From: Antedon bifida
Taxonomy: Eukaryota > Echinodermata > Crinoidea > Comatulida > Antedonidae
DNA: 64,000 nucleotides
Assembly: GCA_963402885.1 (NCBI GenBank)
Contig: OY727094.1
Coordinates: 4,776,501-4,840,500, forward strand
Direction of reading: 5' to 3'
Within the stretch, counting starts at the first letter, position 1. Every line of letters starts with the position of its first letter. Of this stretch, positions 10,362 through 21,600 are shown one piece after another. A program made the translations under genes and the position numbers. Under the pieces are notes generated by a model. The model made no database searches, had not been told where the DNA came from, and was given only the letters and a program-made list of their open reading frames with translations.

Positions 10362-13101
10362 ATACGGAGTGCAATCTGTCACAGGGGTGCATAACATTCT
10401 AGGCAGTCCGTAATATATTGCACCCCTATAATAGATAGTAAATTAACTGTTATTATAGGGGGTGCAATCTGTCACGGGGGTACCTAATATTCTAGACAGT
10501 ACGTAATATATTGCACCCCCTATAATATAGTTATTATCCTGTTATATTATAGGGGTGCAATCTGTCACGAGGGTACCTAATATTCTAGACAGTCCGTAAT
10601 ATATTGTATCCCCTAAAATAGATAGTAAATTAACTGTTATTATAGGGGTGCAATCTGTCACGGGGGTACCTAATATTCTAGACAGTCCATAATATATTGC
10701 ACCCCCTATAATATATAGTTATTAACTGTTATATTATAGGGGGTGCAATCTGTCACGGGGGTACCTAATATTCTAGACAGGCCATAATATATTGCACCCC
10801 CTATAATATATAGTTATTAACTGTTATATTATAATGGTGCAATCTGTCACGGGGTACCTATTATTCTAGACAGTCCATAATATATTGCACCCCCTATAAT
10901 ATATAGTTATTAACTGTTATATTATAAGGGTGCAATCTGTCACGGGGTACCTATTATTCTAGACAGTCCATAATATATTGCACCCCCTATAATGTATAGT
11001 TATTAACTGTTATATTATAAGGGTGCAATCTGTCACGGGGGTACCTAATATTCTAGATAGACAGTTCATAATGTATATTGTATCCCCTAAAATAGATAGT
11101 TATTAACTGTTATATTATAGGGGTGCAATCTGTCACGGGGGTACCTAATATTCTAGACAGTCCATGATATATTCTATCCCCTAAAATAAATAGGTATTAA
11201 CTGTTATATTATAGGGGTTCAAATCTGTCACGGAGGTGCATAATATTCTAGGCAGTCCGTAATATTGCACCCCTATATCATATCAGTTATTTTCTATATT
11301 TCAAATTTTTCTTATTCAGATTTTTAGTCTTATATAATTAATTTTACTTTTCTGTTTTTGTTAATAAAATAAATAAATAAAATATAATAGATAGTAAATA
11401 AACTGATTTTATAGAGGGTGCAATCTGTCACGGGGGTACCTAATATTTTAGACAGCCCGTAATATATTGCACTCCCTACAATAGATAGTAATTAACTGTT
11501 ATTATAGGGGGTGCAATCTGTCACGGGGGTACCTAATATTTTAGACAGCCCGTAATATATTGCACTCCCTACAATAGATAGTAATTAACTGTTATTATAG
11601 GGGGTGCAATCTGTCACGGGGGTACCTAATATTTTAGACAGCCCGTAATATATTGCACTCCCTACAATAGATAGTAATTAACTGTTATTATAGGGGGTGC
11701 AATCTGTTACGGGGGTACCTAATATTTTAGACAGCCCGTAATATATTGCACTCCCTACAATAGATAGTAATTAACTGTTATTATAGGGGGTGCAATCTGT
11801 TACGGGGGTACCTAATATTCTAGACAGTCCGTAATATATTTGTAATGTATTGATCTTGATTAATATTACCAATTATTTATACTTCCTTCACCTGTTACCA
11901 TATATATTATGTTAACCCTTGGCTACTTATGGTCACTAATGGCTAAAGTAGACCCTCTGCTGAGACCACTAAACATTCCACCTTGACAGATTAATTACCC
12001 TGTTATTATATAGTAGATGTAGAATAAAGAATAAACATTCAGCTTTCAACTTCTCTTTCTCTCTCTCACTTATTTGTATTAAAAACCGGTACATTACAAT
12101 ATTGCTGCACCTCCTATAATAGATATAACTGTTATTATAGGGGTGCAATCTGTCACGGGGGTACCTATTATTTTAGACAGCCCGTAATATATTGCACCCC
12201 CTATAATATATAGTTATTAACTGTCACGGGGTTACCTAATATTTTAGACAGCCCGTAATATATTGCACCCCCTATAATATATAGTTATTAACTGTTATTA
12301 TAGGGGTGCAATCTGTCACGGGGTACCTAATATTCTAGACAGTCCATAATATATTGCACCCCCTATAATAGTTAGGAAGTAACTGTTATTATAGGGGGTG
12401 CAATCTGTTACGGGGGTACCTAATATTCTAGACAGTCCATAATATATTGCACCCCCTATAATATATAGTTATTAACTGTTATATTATAGGGGGTGCAATC
12501 TGTTACGGGGGTACCTAATATTCTAGACAGTCCGTAATATATTGCACCCCCTATAATATAGTTATTAACTGTTATATTATAGGAGTGCAATCTGTCACGG
12601 GGGTACCTAATATTCTAGACAGTCCATAATATATTGTATCCCATAAGATAGATGGTAATTAACTGTTATTATAGGGGGTGCAATCTGTCACGGGGGTACC
12701 TAATATTTTAGACAGCCCGTAATATATTGCACCCTCTATAATACATAGTAAATTAACTGTTATTATAGGGGGTGCAATCTGTTACGGGGGTACCTAATAT
12801 TTTAGACAGTCCGTAATATATTGCACCCTCTATAATAAATAGTAGGCTAAATTAACTGTTATTATAGAGGGTGCAATCTGTTACGGGGGTACCTAATATT
12901 TTAGACAGTCCGTAATATATTGCACCCCCTATAATATAGTTATTATCCTGTTATATTATAGGGGGTGCAATCTGTCACGGGGGTACCTAATATTCTAGAC
13001 AGTACGTAATATATTGCACCCCCTATAATAGATAGTTATTAACTATTATATTGTAGGGGGTACAATCTGTCACGGGGTACCTCTGACAGTCCGAAATATA
13101 T
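10362..13101. repeat. Satellite array of ~93-bp nested-hairpin units (about 27 copies)
   Basis: Each unit runs TATAGGGGGTGCAATCTGTC, then GGGGGTACCTAATATT, CTAGACAG, and ATTGCACCCCCTATA, followed by an AT-rich spacer with TTATTAACTGTTAT. GGGGTGCAAT pairs with ATTGCACCCC and the inner CTGTC pairs with GACAG, so every unit can form a two-level stem-loop on either strand. Neighbouring units differ at a few positions and by single-base length changes in the G runs. The array is broken at 11284-11400 by AT-rich DNA and at 11841-12098 by a solo LTR. Some units in 11.4-11.8 kb are nearly identical, a sign of recent local amplification. No coding potential. Confidence 0.92.
11841..12098 (+). mobile_element. 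Solo LTR (258 bp) with 5-bp target duplication
   Basis: The element starts TGTAATGTATTG and ends CCGGTACATTACA, so it has TG...CA ends inside short inverted repeats (TGTAATGTA / TACATTACA). It carries a polyadenylation-like AATAAAGAATAAAC near its 3' side and a CT-rich stretch after it. It is flanked on both sides by ATATT (11836-11840 and 12099-12103). The uninterrupted satellite units read GTAATATATTGCACC at exactly this place, so the empty site is known and the 5-bp duplication is certain. This is a single LTR left by recombination of an LTR retrotransposon (Ty3- or BEL-type size of duplication). Confidence 0.9.
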
Positions 13102-14240
13102 TTATTCTTTTATTGTATTATTAACTAGGAGTGAATCAGACGTTCGAAAAAAAAAATAAATATACAATAATAATTCAATTCAACTTTTATTTTAGACAAA
13201 CTTTCCATAGCAACAAATGAAATGACAGTACATTTGATTCTGTATCCATAACAACTAAATTATAATAAATTATTTATTGAAGTGAAGTGTGAAGTTTTCT
13301 GTGGTCCATCAGTTACACCGTCTGTTATCTGACGAATTAGGAATATTATTAATATTATCATTATAATAAACAAGTAAAGATATAGGCCTAACCTTTTAAT
13401 ACAAGAACTACAATATAGTAGGTTTATTATAGTAAATTATTCTGTATAGTAAAATACCAGTTGATTTCATTGGGTACGTAGACTACTTATCTAGCCCGAA
13501 AAATTATTATCGTATCCTCCTAAATAGGCCTACTAACAGTTATTCCAAGGTGTATGGGTCACGGGTGGGCCTCCAAATAGCTGTGTATCCCCATATTATT
13601 ATATTTCTCTAAACGTGTGTGATGCCTTTAATGTTTTGGGCCTGGTTCCTGTTCAATTGGCGTGTGTCCGATTTCCTTCGTAAAATAAAAAAAAACAAAA
13701 AAAAACAATAATGTTATATGGGCCTAAAACAACTTCAGATTAAACATATCATCACAAATCATATAATATATTATAGATAAAATTAGGAGAGCGCTAGGGT
13801 GCTTAGAACAGTGCTACTAACATTCAAATCAAAGTCATTGATTTATATAAAAAATAAACAGTAGGCATATACTGTATAACCGTAGTATAGGGCATGACTT
13901 CATTAATTATTAATAAATAAATAATAGTGAATAATCATTGTATCATAAATGTATAGGCTATATAGTCCAAGGATCGAGTACAATACAAAGACAATTACTG
14001 AACTGAATAAGAGATATAAATGTGCATATATAATATATTATTATTATATTTATAACAGAGAACTATAATAAAAGTGGGACGAACCCACACAAGACAAAAA
14101 AAAGACAATTACTGAACTGTTGTGGGTTTCAGTGACATGATCTCAATGGATACAAAATAAAATAAAGAAAAAGGTAAATCAAAACGATAAAGTAACAGCC
14201 AGAACATTTAGCAGAGCTTTTGGAAAACACTACGCCTTCA
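13102..14240. other. AT-rich intergenic DNA, no gene seen
   Basis: No conserved protein segment, RNA gene or clear transposon end was recognised. The last part (about 14138-14240), with TCTCAATGGATACAAAATAA, resembles the word found in the 70-bp repeats at 16.4 and 56.1 kb. Confidence 0.5.
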
Positions 14241-14241
14241 T

Positions 14242-14450
14242 CAAGTAGGGGGTGCAATTTGTCACGGGGTACTGAAAATTTTAACTAAGCTAAAATATTC
14301 TGTATCCCGGAAAAGAAGCGAGAGTTAGTGATGCATAAAATTCGTTGAATAAACATAAAGTAGGCGGAGCATGCAACCCGTTACTGTTGTAATTCGATAG
14401 GGGGTGCACTCTGTTACGGGGGTACCTGAAATTTTAGAACAACTGTTACG
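14242..14450 (+). repeat. Two dispersed monomers of the hairpin-satellite family
   Basis: GGGGGTGCAATTTGTCACGG at about 14248 is followed by a diverged tail. A second start, AGGGGGTGCACTCTGTTACG, lies at about 14399 and is followed by GTACCTGAAATTTTAGAAC. The second matches the reverse-strand copy at 2985-3055 more closely than the array units. Confidence 0.65.
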
Positions 14451-14490
14451 TCATTGAATTAATGAAAATTCATCAACCATGGGTCCATGA

Positions 14491-14886
14491 CATAGTGGTC
14501 AAATCTGGCATAATTATGCCATCTGGCTGCAATTTTGACCCATCTAGCATTTATGCTAGGCATAATTTTAGAAAATCTGGCATAATCTGGCATAATTTGA
14601 AAAACGCAATTCTACAGCATATTCACCACTATTTAGCATATTATCTGGCATAATTTCGAAATAATCTGGCATAATTTGTACACAATCTGGCATAATTTGG
14701 CCGAAAACCCGAAGACTTTTTTTTTTTTCGCTTCCCACTTTTGTGGTACATAAAACATACACATACACCGCCCTCTAATAAACTGTTTTGGTGCAATCTG
14801 GCCTTTATTGTGTCTGGCATAATTTTGTACTGCATGCCAGCCGGCCACCACCTAGCATAATTTCATTTCGATCGCTGGCCACACTG
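14491..14886. mobile_element. hAT-like non-autonomous element with perfect 8-bp target duplication
   Basis: The 8-mer GTCCATGA occurs immediately outside both ends (14483-14490 and 14887-14894). The ends are CATAGTGGTC on the left and the complement of CAGTGTGGCC on the right, which suit hAT-type termini (CA..G start). The 396-bp interior consists largely of the word TCTGGCATAATTT and variants (CTAGCATAATTT, TCTGGCTGCAATTTT), eight or more times and mostly in one orientation. Long minus-strand open frames here (repeating NYARLCQIMPD-like peptides) are a by-product of that repetition. No transposase. Confidence 0.85.
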
Positions 14887-14894
14887 GTCCATGA

Positions 14895-15628
14895 AAATGA
14901 TCGCAGACAAAACAAAAGTGCAACCAAGATTTAAATTTACATTACAATGAAATACATTCTTTTTATAGACGTATGAGAGAATAAAATGAAATTTCAAAAA
15001 CTGGACTTTTATGACGAACCACCAATTAGGTAGGTAAATAATCATTTAAATCTAAAAACCATAACAAAAGATTTTACACTGTGTCACTGTCAAGGCTTAG
15101 CCTAGTCGTCATAGGCCTACCGTAGTTCTACCAGCCAGGGCCAGACAGAGAAGGCTAACCTAGCCAAAACTTTAATTCCATGTGTTAGGCCTACACAGTT
15201 GACTATTTGCGGGCATAATAAATCCGGTGAATTTGGTGCCTCCATGCAGGGTTTTTCACATAATTAACAGTTGTAAAATACAATCTAACATTAAGTAATT
15301 TAATTGTCATGTTTTTTTTTCTTGTTTATGCAAGTTTTAACTAAAAACTTGGCCCCTATCTATTTAGGCCTTCTAGGCCAGGCCTAGTATCTGAAAATAA
15401 AATGTGTGCAAAATGCCTACACCGCCTACCTCGAGCTCCACAGAGTCCACAATGCGCCCAAGCAATTCGCGTCAACTATGAAGTGTCCAAACTATTAAAT
15501 ATGATTATGAGCAGGATTTCTAAACCTGAAGAAATTGCTAACCTCTAATTTTTAAATTTTCAATCATTTTGAAAGTTCCATTATTTATTTTTCAGATAAC
15601 ACTCAAAGGCATAAGAAAATCTAGTATA
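14895..15628 (+). promoter_or_regulatory. Presumed 5' region and leader of the P5B ATPase gene
   Basis: The first coding exon has a splice acceptor at 15594-15595 (TTTTTCAG), so its 33-base leader at 15596-15628 is joined to at least one upstream non-coding exon that I cannot place. No TATA box stands out. The stretch 15040-15480 has more C+G than its surroundings and several AGGCCTA words, and is the most likely promoter area. Confidence 0.35.
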
Positions 15629-18600
15629 ATGGGTGAACAACATAAGACTGTTCTGAATATAGGATGTGAAGAAGAACTGGTAAGGAATTTCAGATGCTAA
15701 TAATTCACTCTCTGTCTACACAGATCAAACTAAGTTTGACAAAGAAAAGTGTGATGTGCCCAAATATAGTATAGTAGTGATATGATGTTATCATGTCCAT
15801 ATATGGGCACATTACATTTTTGCAATCATGAACAATAACAAATGCCAAGCATCATGTTGAGGGTCTTCCAATAGTAAACTCTCAGGTGACACCCCCATCT
15901 ATAAGGGGACACTTTCCCATGAAAAAAACTTGGGTCAACATGTGTTGACTACAGCCAACACCATCCACTATTCAGAGGACTCAGTAGAAACTCTAATTAA
16001 GGAGAAACTGTGTTTGTAAGATTCATATTTTATAATCATTACGGCACCCGAACAAAAAAAAATAAACAGAATTAAAATTAGACATCTAATATATGAAGAA
16101 TAACCCATATCAAAAATTATTCATTTACTGGCATTTTAGAAGTTCTACTGTAATTAATTTAAATATATGATACTCTTTGCAGGAGTGTAGAGGCTACCGC
16201 CTGACTCAAGGGAGATGGTTACTCTCTGTGGTGCTAAGTGTTCTGACTCTGGGTGCGCTACAGCTAGTCTTCTACTGGAGAAATGATTGGCGTGTTCTTT
16301 TTACGTGTTCGCAGTGCTCACTTAAAGACGCACAAGTAGTGTTACTTCATGTAAGATTGAATATTTAATTTCTATTATTATATTATTATTTATTAATCAC
16401 AAGCCAAATTATTGAAAAAATCACAATGCTGTGCTTATCAGTGGCTGGATATCAATGGAGATACAAATAAAATAAGGACTGAAAGAATGACAATGCTGTG
16501 GGTATCAGTGGCTGGATCTCAATGGAGATTCTGTACAAATAAAATAAGCACTGAAAAAATGACAATGCTGTGCATATCAGTGGCTGGATATCAATGAAGG
16601 TACAAAATAAAATAAGGACTGAAAAAATGACAATGCTGTCACGTATCAGTGGTTGTATATCAATGGAGATACAAGTAAAATAAGCACTGACAAAAATGAC
16701 AATTGTGCAAAGCACTGTCTACACTATCAAACTTTATGTGACAAAAAAAATGTGATGTCACCACCATATTTGGGCACATCACACTTTTTTTGTCAAACTA
16801 GTTTAAACGAGCTTAACGCTAGCCCTTCCTCAGTGCAATATAGTTTTTTATATGGATTACATTGAATTATTAAATTGTATACTCTTTTAGAATAAATTTT
16901 ATCAAGTTTTTCCAGCAGAGGTCAAAACCATTTCACTCAAAGACAGTTTGGAACCTTACATTCACCAGATAAGGTAATGGATATGGTTTGATTGTTCCCC
17001 AAAAACATGAAAAATGAAGATTAATTAAATCAGACTTTGAATAGGCCATTTTGCATTTAATAAAGTTATTCTGTTTAAAAAAAATAATTATTTCACATAT
17101 AAAAAGACAAAAGAAAAATCATAATTTTAACCAAAAACCATTGTCTGACAATTTAAGTACTTGTTTTCAATAAATAAAATCCACAATATACAAAATTAAG
17201 ACATCGATGGATTTACTATTAACAGCCAATCAAGATAAATGATTACAGTATTATTTTTAATATGTTTCAGGCCTACAAAGCATTTTGACAATCAAGACAT
17301 TGGGCCTGGTGGAGACCCATATCTTGACTCTACTGAACATAACACAAGCAGCTCATATTCGGATAATGACATTACCTACCAGGAGACTGACTTACTTATT
17401 AATGATGTTTCAGAGAAACAGGTAATGTACTGCACATACTGTGAATATCAGATCAAAGAATAGGATCACCCCTTAAATTACAGCTGTGCACATGGAATAA
17501 ATTCACCAGTGTAGCATAGCAAAAACCTATAAACTACCTTACTGCTACAGTAAGTACTGTACACATTTATAAAATTGTACAGTATATCAAAAAACACAAC
17601 ACAAAACATATTTACACAAAATACAGCTTGATTAGTAATATTGCACACTTAACATTTTTCGCTGGGTATACAGTACTGTATTATCTTCAGTAGCACAGTA
17701 TACATCGAATGTACTATTGCACGCCATGTGACCCACAATCATCCAATAAAATGACAGAAATTTATTTTGTTGTATACTATACTATTGAAGTGAAATTCAA
17801 TATACTCTTGCATTTTCAAACCTTACAAATACACACCACATAAAAAATCGAGCTAAATGCAGTCTAGAGCAACAGATGGTATGTTATTTAATATTTTGCA
17901 TTGTTTGTTCTGTTCATACAGTATCTACTGTATACAGTACAATTCAGCCATTTTTAATTGAACAAACAAAGAAAAACACATACAAAGAAAGGAAGAATAT
18001 ACTGTTAATGTATTGGCATTTTTGCCATGTAAAATAGTTGATTTGCAGCATTCTTCATAAGCACATACAGGAAATATTGTTGTTAGAAAAACAATACAAA
18101 ACTTGCAATGTCAGCTTATAAGTCTTTTGTTTTACACAATCCAAGGTCATCAAAGCAAAACTGCTCTCAATGTCATAAATAAGGCAAACACATAAAGTGC
18201 TACATGTGTACATTACTGCATCTAATCTATACCCATATCTTGGAGTGGAGTTGTGACTTGGTGGTTATGATACTTGGCTACCAATTCCAGAGTCCTGGGT
18301 TCAAGTCATGCCAGTTTCAAATTGACAATTATAACTCCACTCCCAAATACTTGTAATAAGGAAATATAAATTGGTATCAGTTTTCACAAACATTTGAACC
18401 CAAATGAGACTTTTCCATTGTTACCAACAGACACGCCATCTTGTTTATATAGAGTATCTTACATATGTTTGTCTTGTGGAACAGGATTGCTACCTTCAAG
18501 AAGGATAGTAAAATGAATTCGCTTATGGTTATCCTTGGCAATTTGCCTAAATTTAAAAAAACAAAAAAATATATATAAAAGCAATACTGAATTTACTTTT

Positions 18601-21600
18601 CTTTTTAGTTGACTGATCACATGGTATACTTTGAGCACCAGAAAGTGAAATATATATGGAATAATTTTAAAGAAGATTTTGAACGACTAAGTGCCTTTGA
18701 CGTGGACACGCCATGTTCTAGTTTCAACACCGACTCTAATGGAATTAACAACAATGAACAGAAAAACAAGTAAAGCTCTGTCTACGCTATCAAACTATTT
18801 CATAATATAAAACTTTAAACCTCCTTTACCTAGGAAGAAAGGAAAGCCTTGCTTTAGAGTTCTGTCTACACTATCAAACTTTATGTAACAAAAAAATATG
18901 ATGTGCCCATATATGTACATGGTGATGTCATATCACTACCACATTTGGGCACACCACTACCATATTTAGGCACATCACATTTTTTTTGTAAAACTATTTT
19001 GATAGTGTAGACAGAGCTTAAAGTGTTTGTCACAATCTATGTTGTTTTGAATTTTCACATTTTTCACGCCTGTGTAATAATTAAAACAGATGTGATGCAT
19101 GTGTCTGTACTATTTTCAGTCATCAATTATCTTAATGCTTCATAAAATTAGCATTTGAATTTGTTTACTTCTCCAGTAGTAAGTTTATAATGGTGAACCT
19201 GCACTGAAAAACCCTTAAACCCTAATACTTGTTTGACTTTGTTTATGTAGATAATTTTTATGATAGAATCTGTTGTGTATGTTGTCCTATTATGGATTGT
19301 ATCAGGAAAAGTAACAAAAAAAGTTGTCTTTTGGAATTATCTTGGCAATTGTGTCTAGTACTGTAACCAGGGATGTCACCATGGTGGTCGACGATGGACG
19401 GCGCCCCGTCCATCACTCAGAATTTCCAACCACCATTTTCATGACGCCGACCACCACTCATGACATGCTGGTGACATCCCTGTGTAACATAAATTTGAAT
19501 GTTCCCCCCCCCCCCCACCCCTCATAATCTGTCAATCCATATACTAGCCCCGCCTCCACCCCTGGTGATGCTAATACTCTTTTTTGCTATACTTTCTTTT
19601 TTCTAGGCAAATTGTGTATGGCTATAATGATATTGATGTTGAAGTTAAAAGCTATGGAAAACTACTAATAGAGGAGGTATTCATTATTTAAATTCTTAAC
19701 TTTTAACACATGTTTTTTAAATTAAATCTTATATGAGGGTCAGGTTGTTTTACTGACAGGCAAAATTTGAGGATGGTTAATTATTAGCCCTGTTCTTTTT
19801 CCTATGGTCAAAAGATTTAACCGCATTTTCTGGATCAACCCATATAATTTGTATTCTTGTATCGTTTCGAATTTAGATTCTATTTTTTTTTTTTTTTCAG
19901 GTGTTGAATCCGTTTTACATATTTCAAATCTTTAGTGTAATTCTTTGGTTCTTTGAGGCTTACTATTACTATGCAGTCTGTATCATAGTAATATCTGTGA
20001 TATCTCTAATTATCTCACTCTACGAAACACATAAGGTAAGTACTGAATTATTAATGTTAATTGCTATTATTATGCGGCCTGCTTAAGTGTGATATCTTTC
20101 ATTAATACAAAACACATAAGGTCATACTGAATATTTTAAATAAATTGATTTTTTTTTCACCCTCATCAAATATTTACAAAAATAACAAAATAAATAAATT
20201 AATGAAAATACTGTTGACTCTTTGCTAACTCACAATGTCCAGTTAAAAGAAAGACTAATTTTCAGAAGATAAATAGCCTGAAATTTTCTTATTATTTCAT
20301 TTATTTTATACAGCAAGCTGTAACATTGCGGGACATGGTGGCCCAGAATAGCATCGTAACAGTTCAAAGGTCAAATGGTAAGTTCCAATATGAAATATAA
20401 ACCTATTTTTATTACACTTTATGAACGCATACCTTTGTTTGATTCAGTAATTGATACAGTAGGGGGAAAACAGTAGAACCTCTATTAAGGGGACACCTTT
20501 GGGAACCCATCATAATTTGTGTAGGCAGTAAACTTAAAGATGTATTGTCCCCAAAGACATGAAAAATGAAGATTAAATTACAGTGGTTTTTTGGGTCCAG
20601 TTTTTGGTCAAAGTTATTAAACTATTATGTGACATTAAAATGGCATATTCAACAAAAACATTTTTAAAAAAAAGTTTCACGGAGAAAATACATCTTTAAT
20701 GCTATCAACCATTACTGAAAGATTATATAATATATAATCTGTTTTGGTTTAGACTTTAAAATGGCATATTTAACAAAAACATTTTCATAAAAAAATGTTT
20801 TCAAGGAGAAAATACATTTTAATGCTATCAACCATGACTGAAAGATTATATAATATATAATCTTTTTTGGTTTAGACTTTAAAATGGCATATTTAACAAA
20901 AACATTTTCATAAAAAAATGTTTTCAAGGAGAAAATACATCTTTAATGCTATCAACCATGACTGAAAGATTATATAATATATACTCTTTTTTTGGTTTAG
21001 ACTTTAAAATGGCATATTTAACAAAAACATATTCATAAAAAATGTTTTCAGGAGACAATACATCCTTAAATCAATCAACCATGACTGAAAGATTATATAA
21101 TATATACTCTTTTTTTGGTTTAGACTTTAAAATGGCATATTTAACAAAAACATTTTCATAAAAAAATGTTTTCAGAGGAAAATACATCTTTAATGCTATC
21201 AACCATGACTGAAAGATTATATAATATATAATCTTTTTTTGTTTTTTTTTTATAATTTGTGACTATTTCTATTATTATATTCCATCATGCAGTTGTGTCA
21301 GAGATTAATAGTAAAGAGCTTGTTCCCGGTGACCTGTTACTGATCCCTCCAAATGGCTGTATGATGAGCTGTGATGCTGTGCTTGTAGCTGGCAACTGTA
21401 TAGTCAATGAGAGTATGCTAACAGGTACAGACAAGCTTTGTGATTGGTTGTCTACTAAGTAGAATATGTTTGTATACATTCCACATAGAGTAGCACTGTA
21501 CTCTGACGTCATGGTACTGTGTCACTGCCTATATTGCTATACATCTCACTGCCTATATTGCTATGCATCTCACTGCATATGTTTCCATGCATCTCACTGC

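Noticed and set aside
10362..13101. Regular repeat-spacer look suggesting a CRISPR array
   Set aside because: The units are almost wholly repetitive, without unique spacers, and the surrounding genes are eukaryotic with introns. It is a satellite.
14568..14851. Overlapping minus-strand frames with repeated NYARLCQIMPD-like peptides
   Set aside because: They result from repetition of the 13-mer TCTGGCATAATTT in three frames inside a hAT-like element with target duplications.
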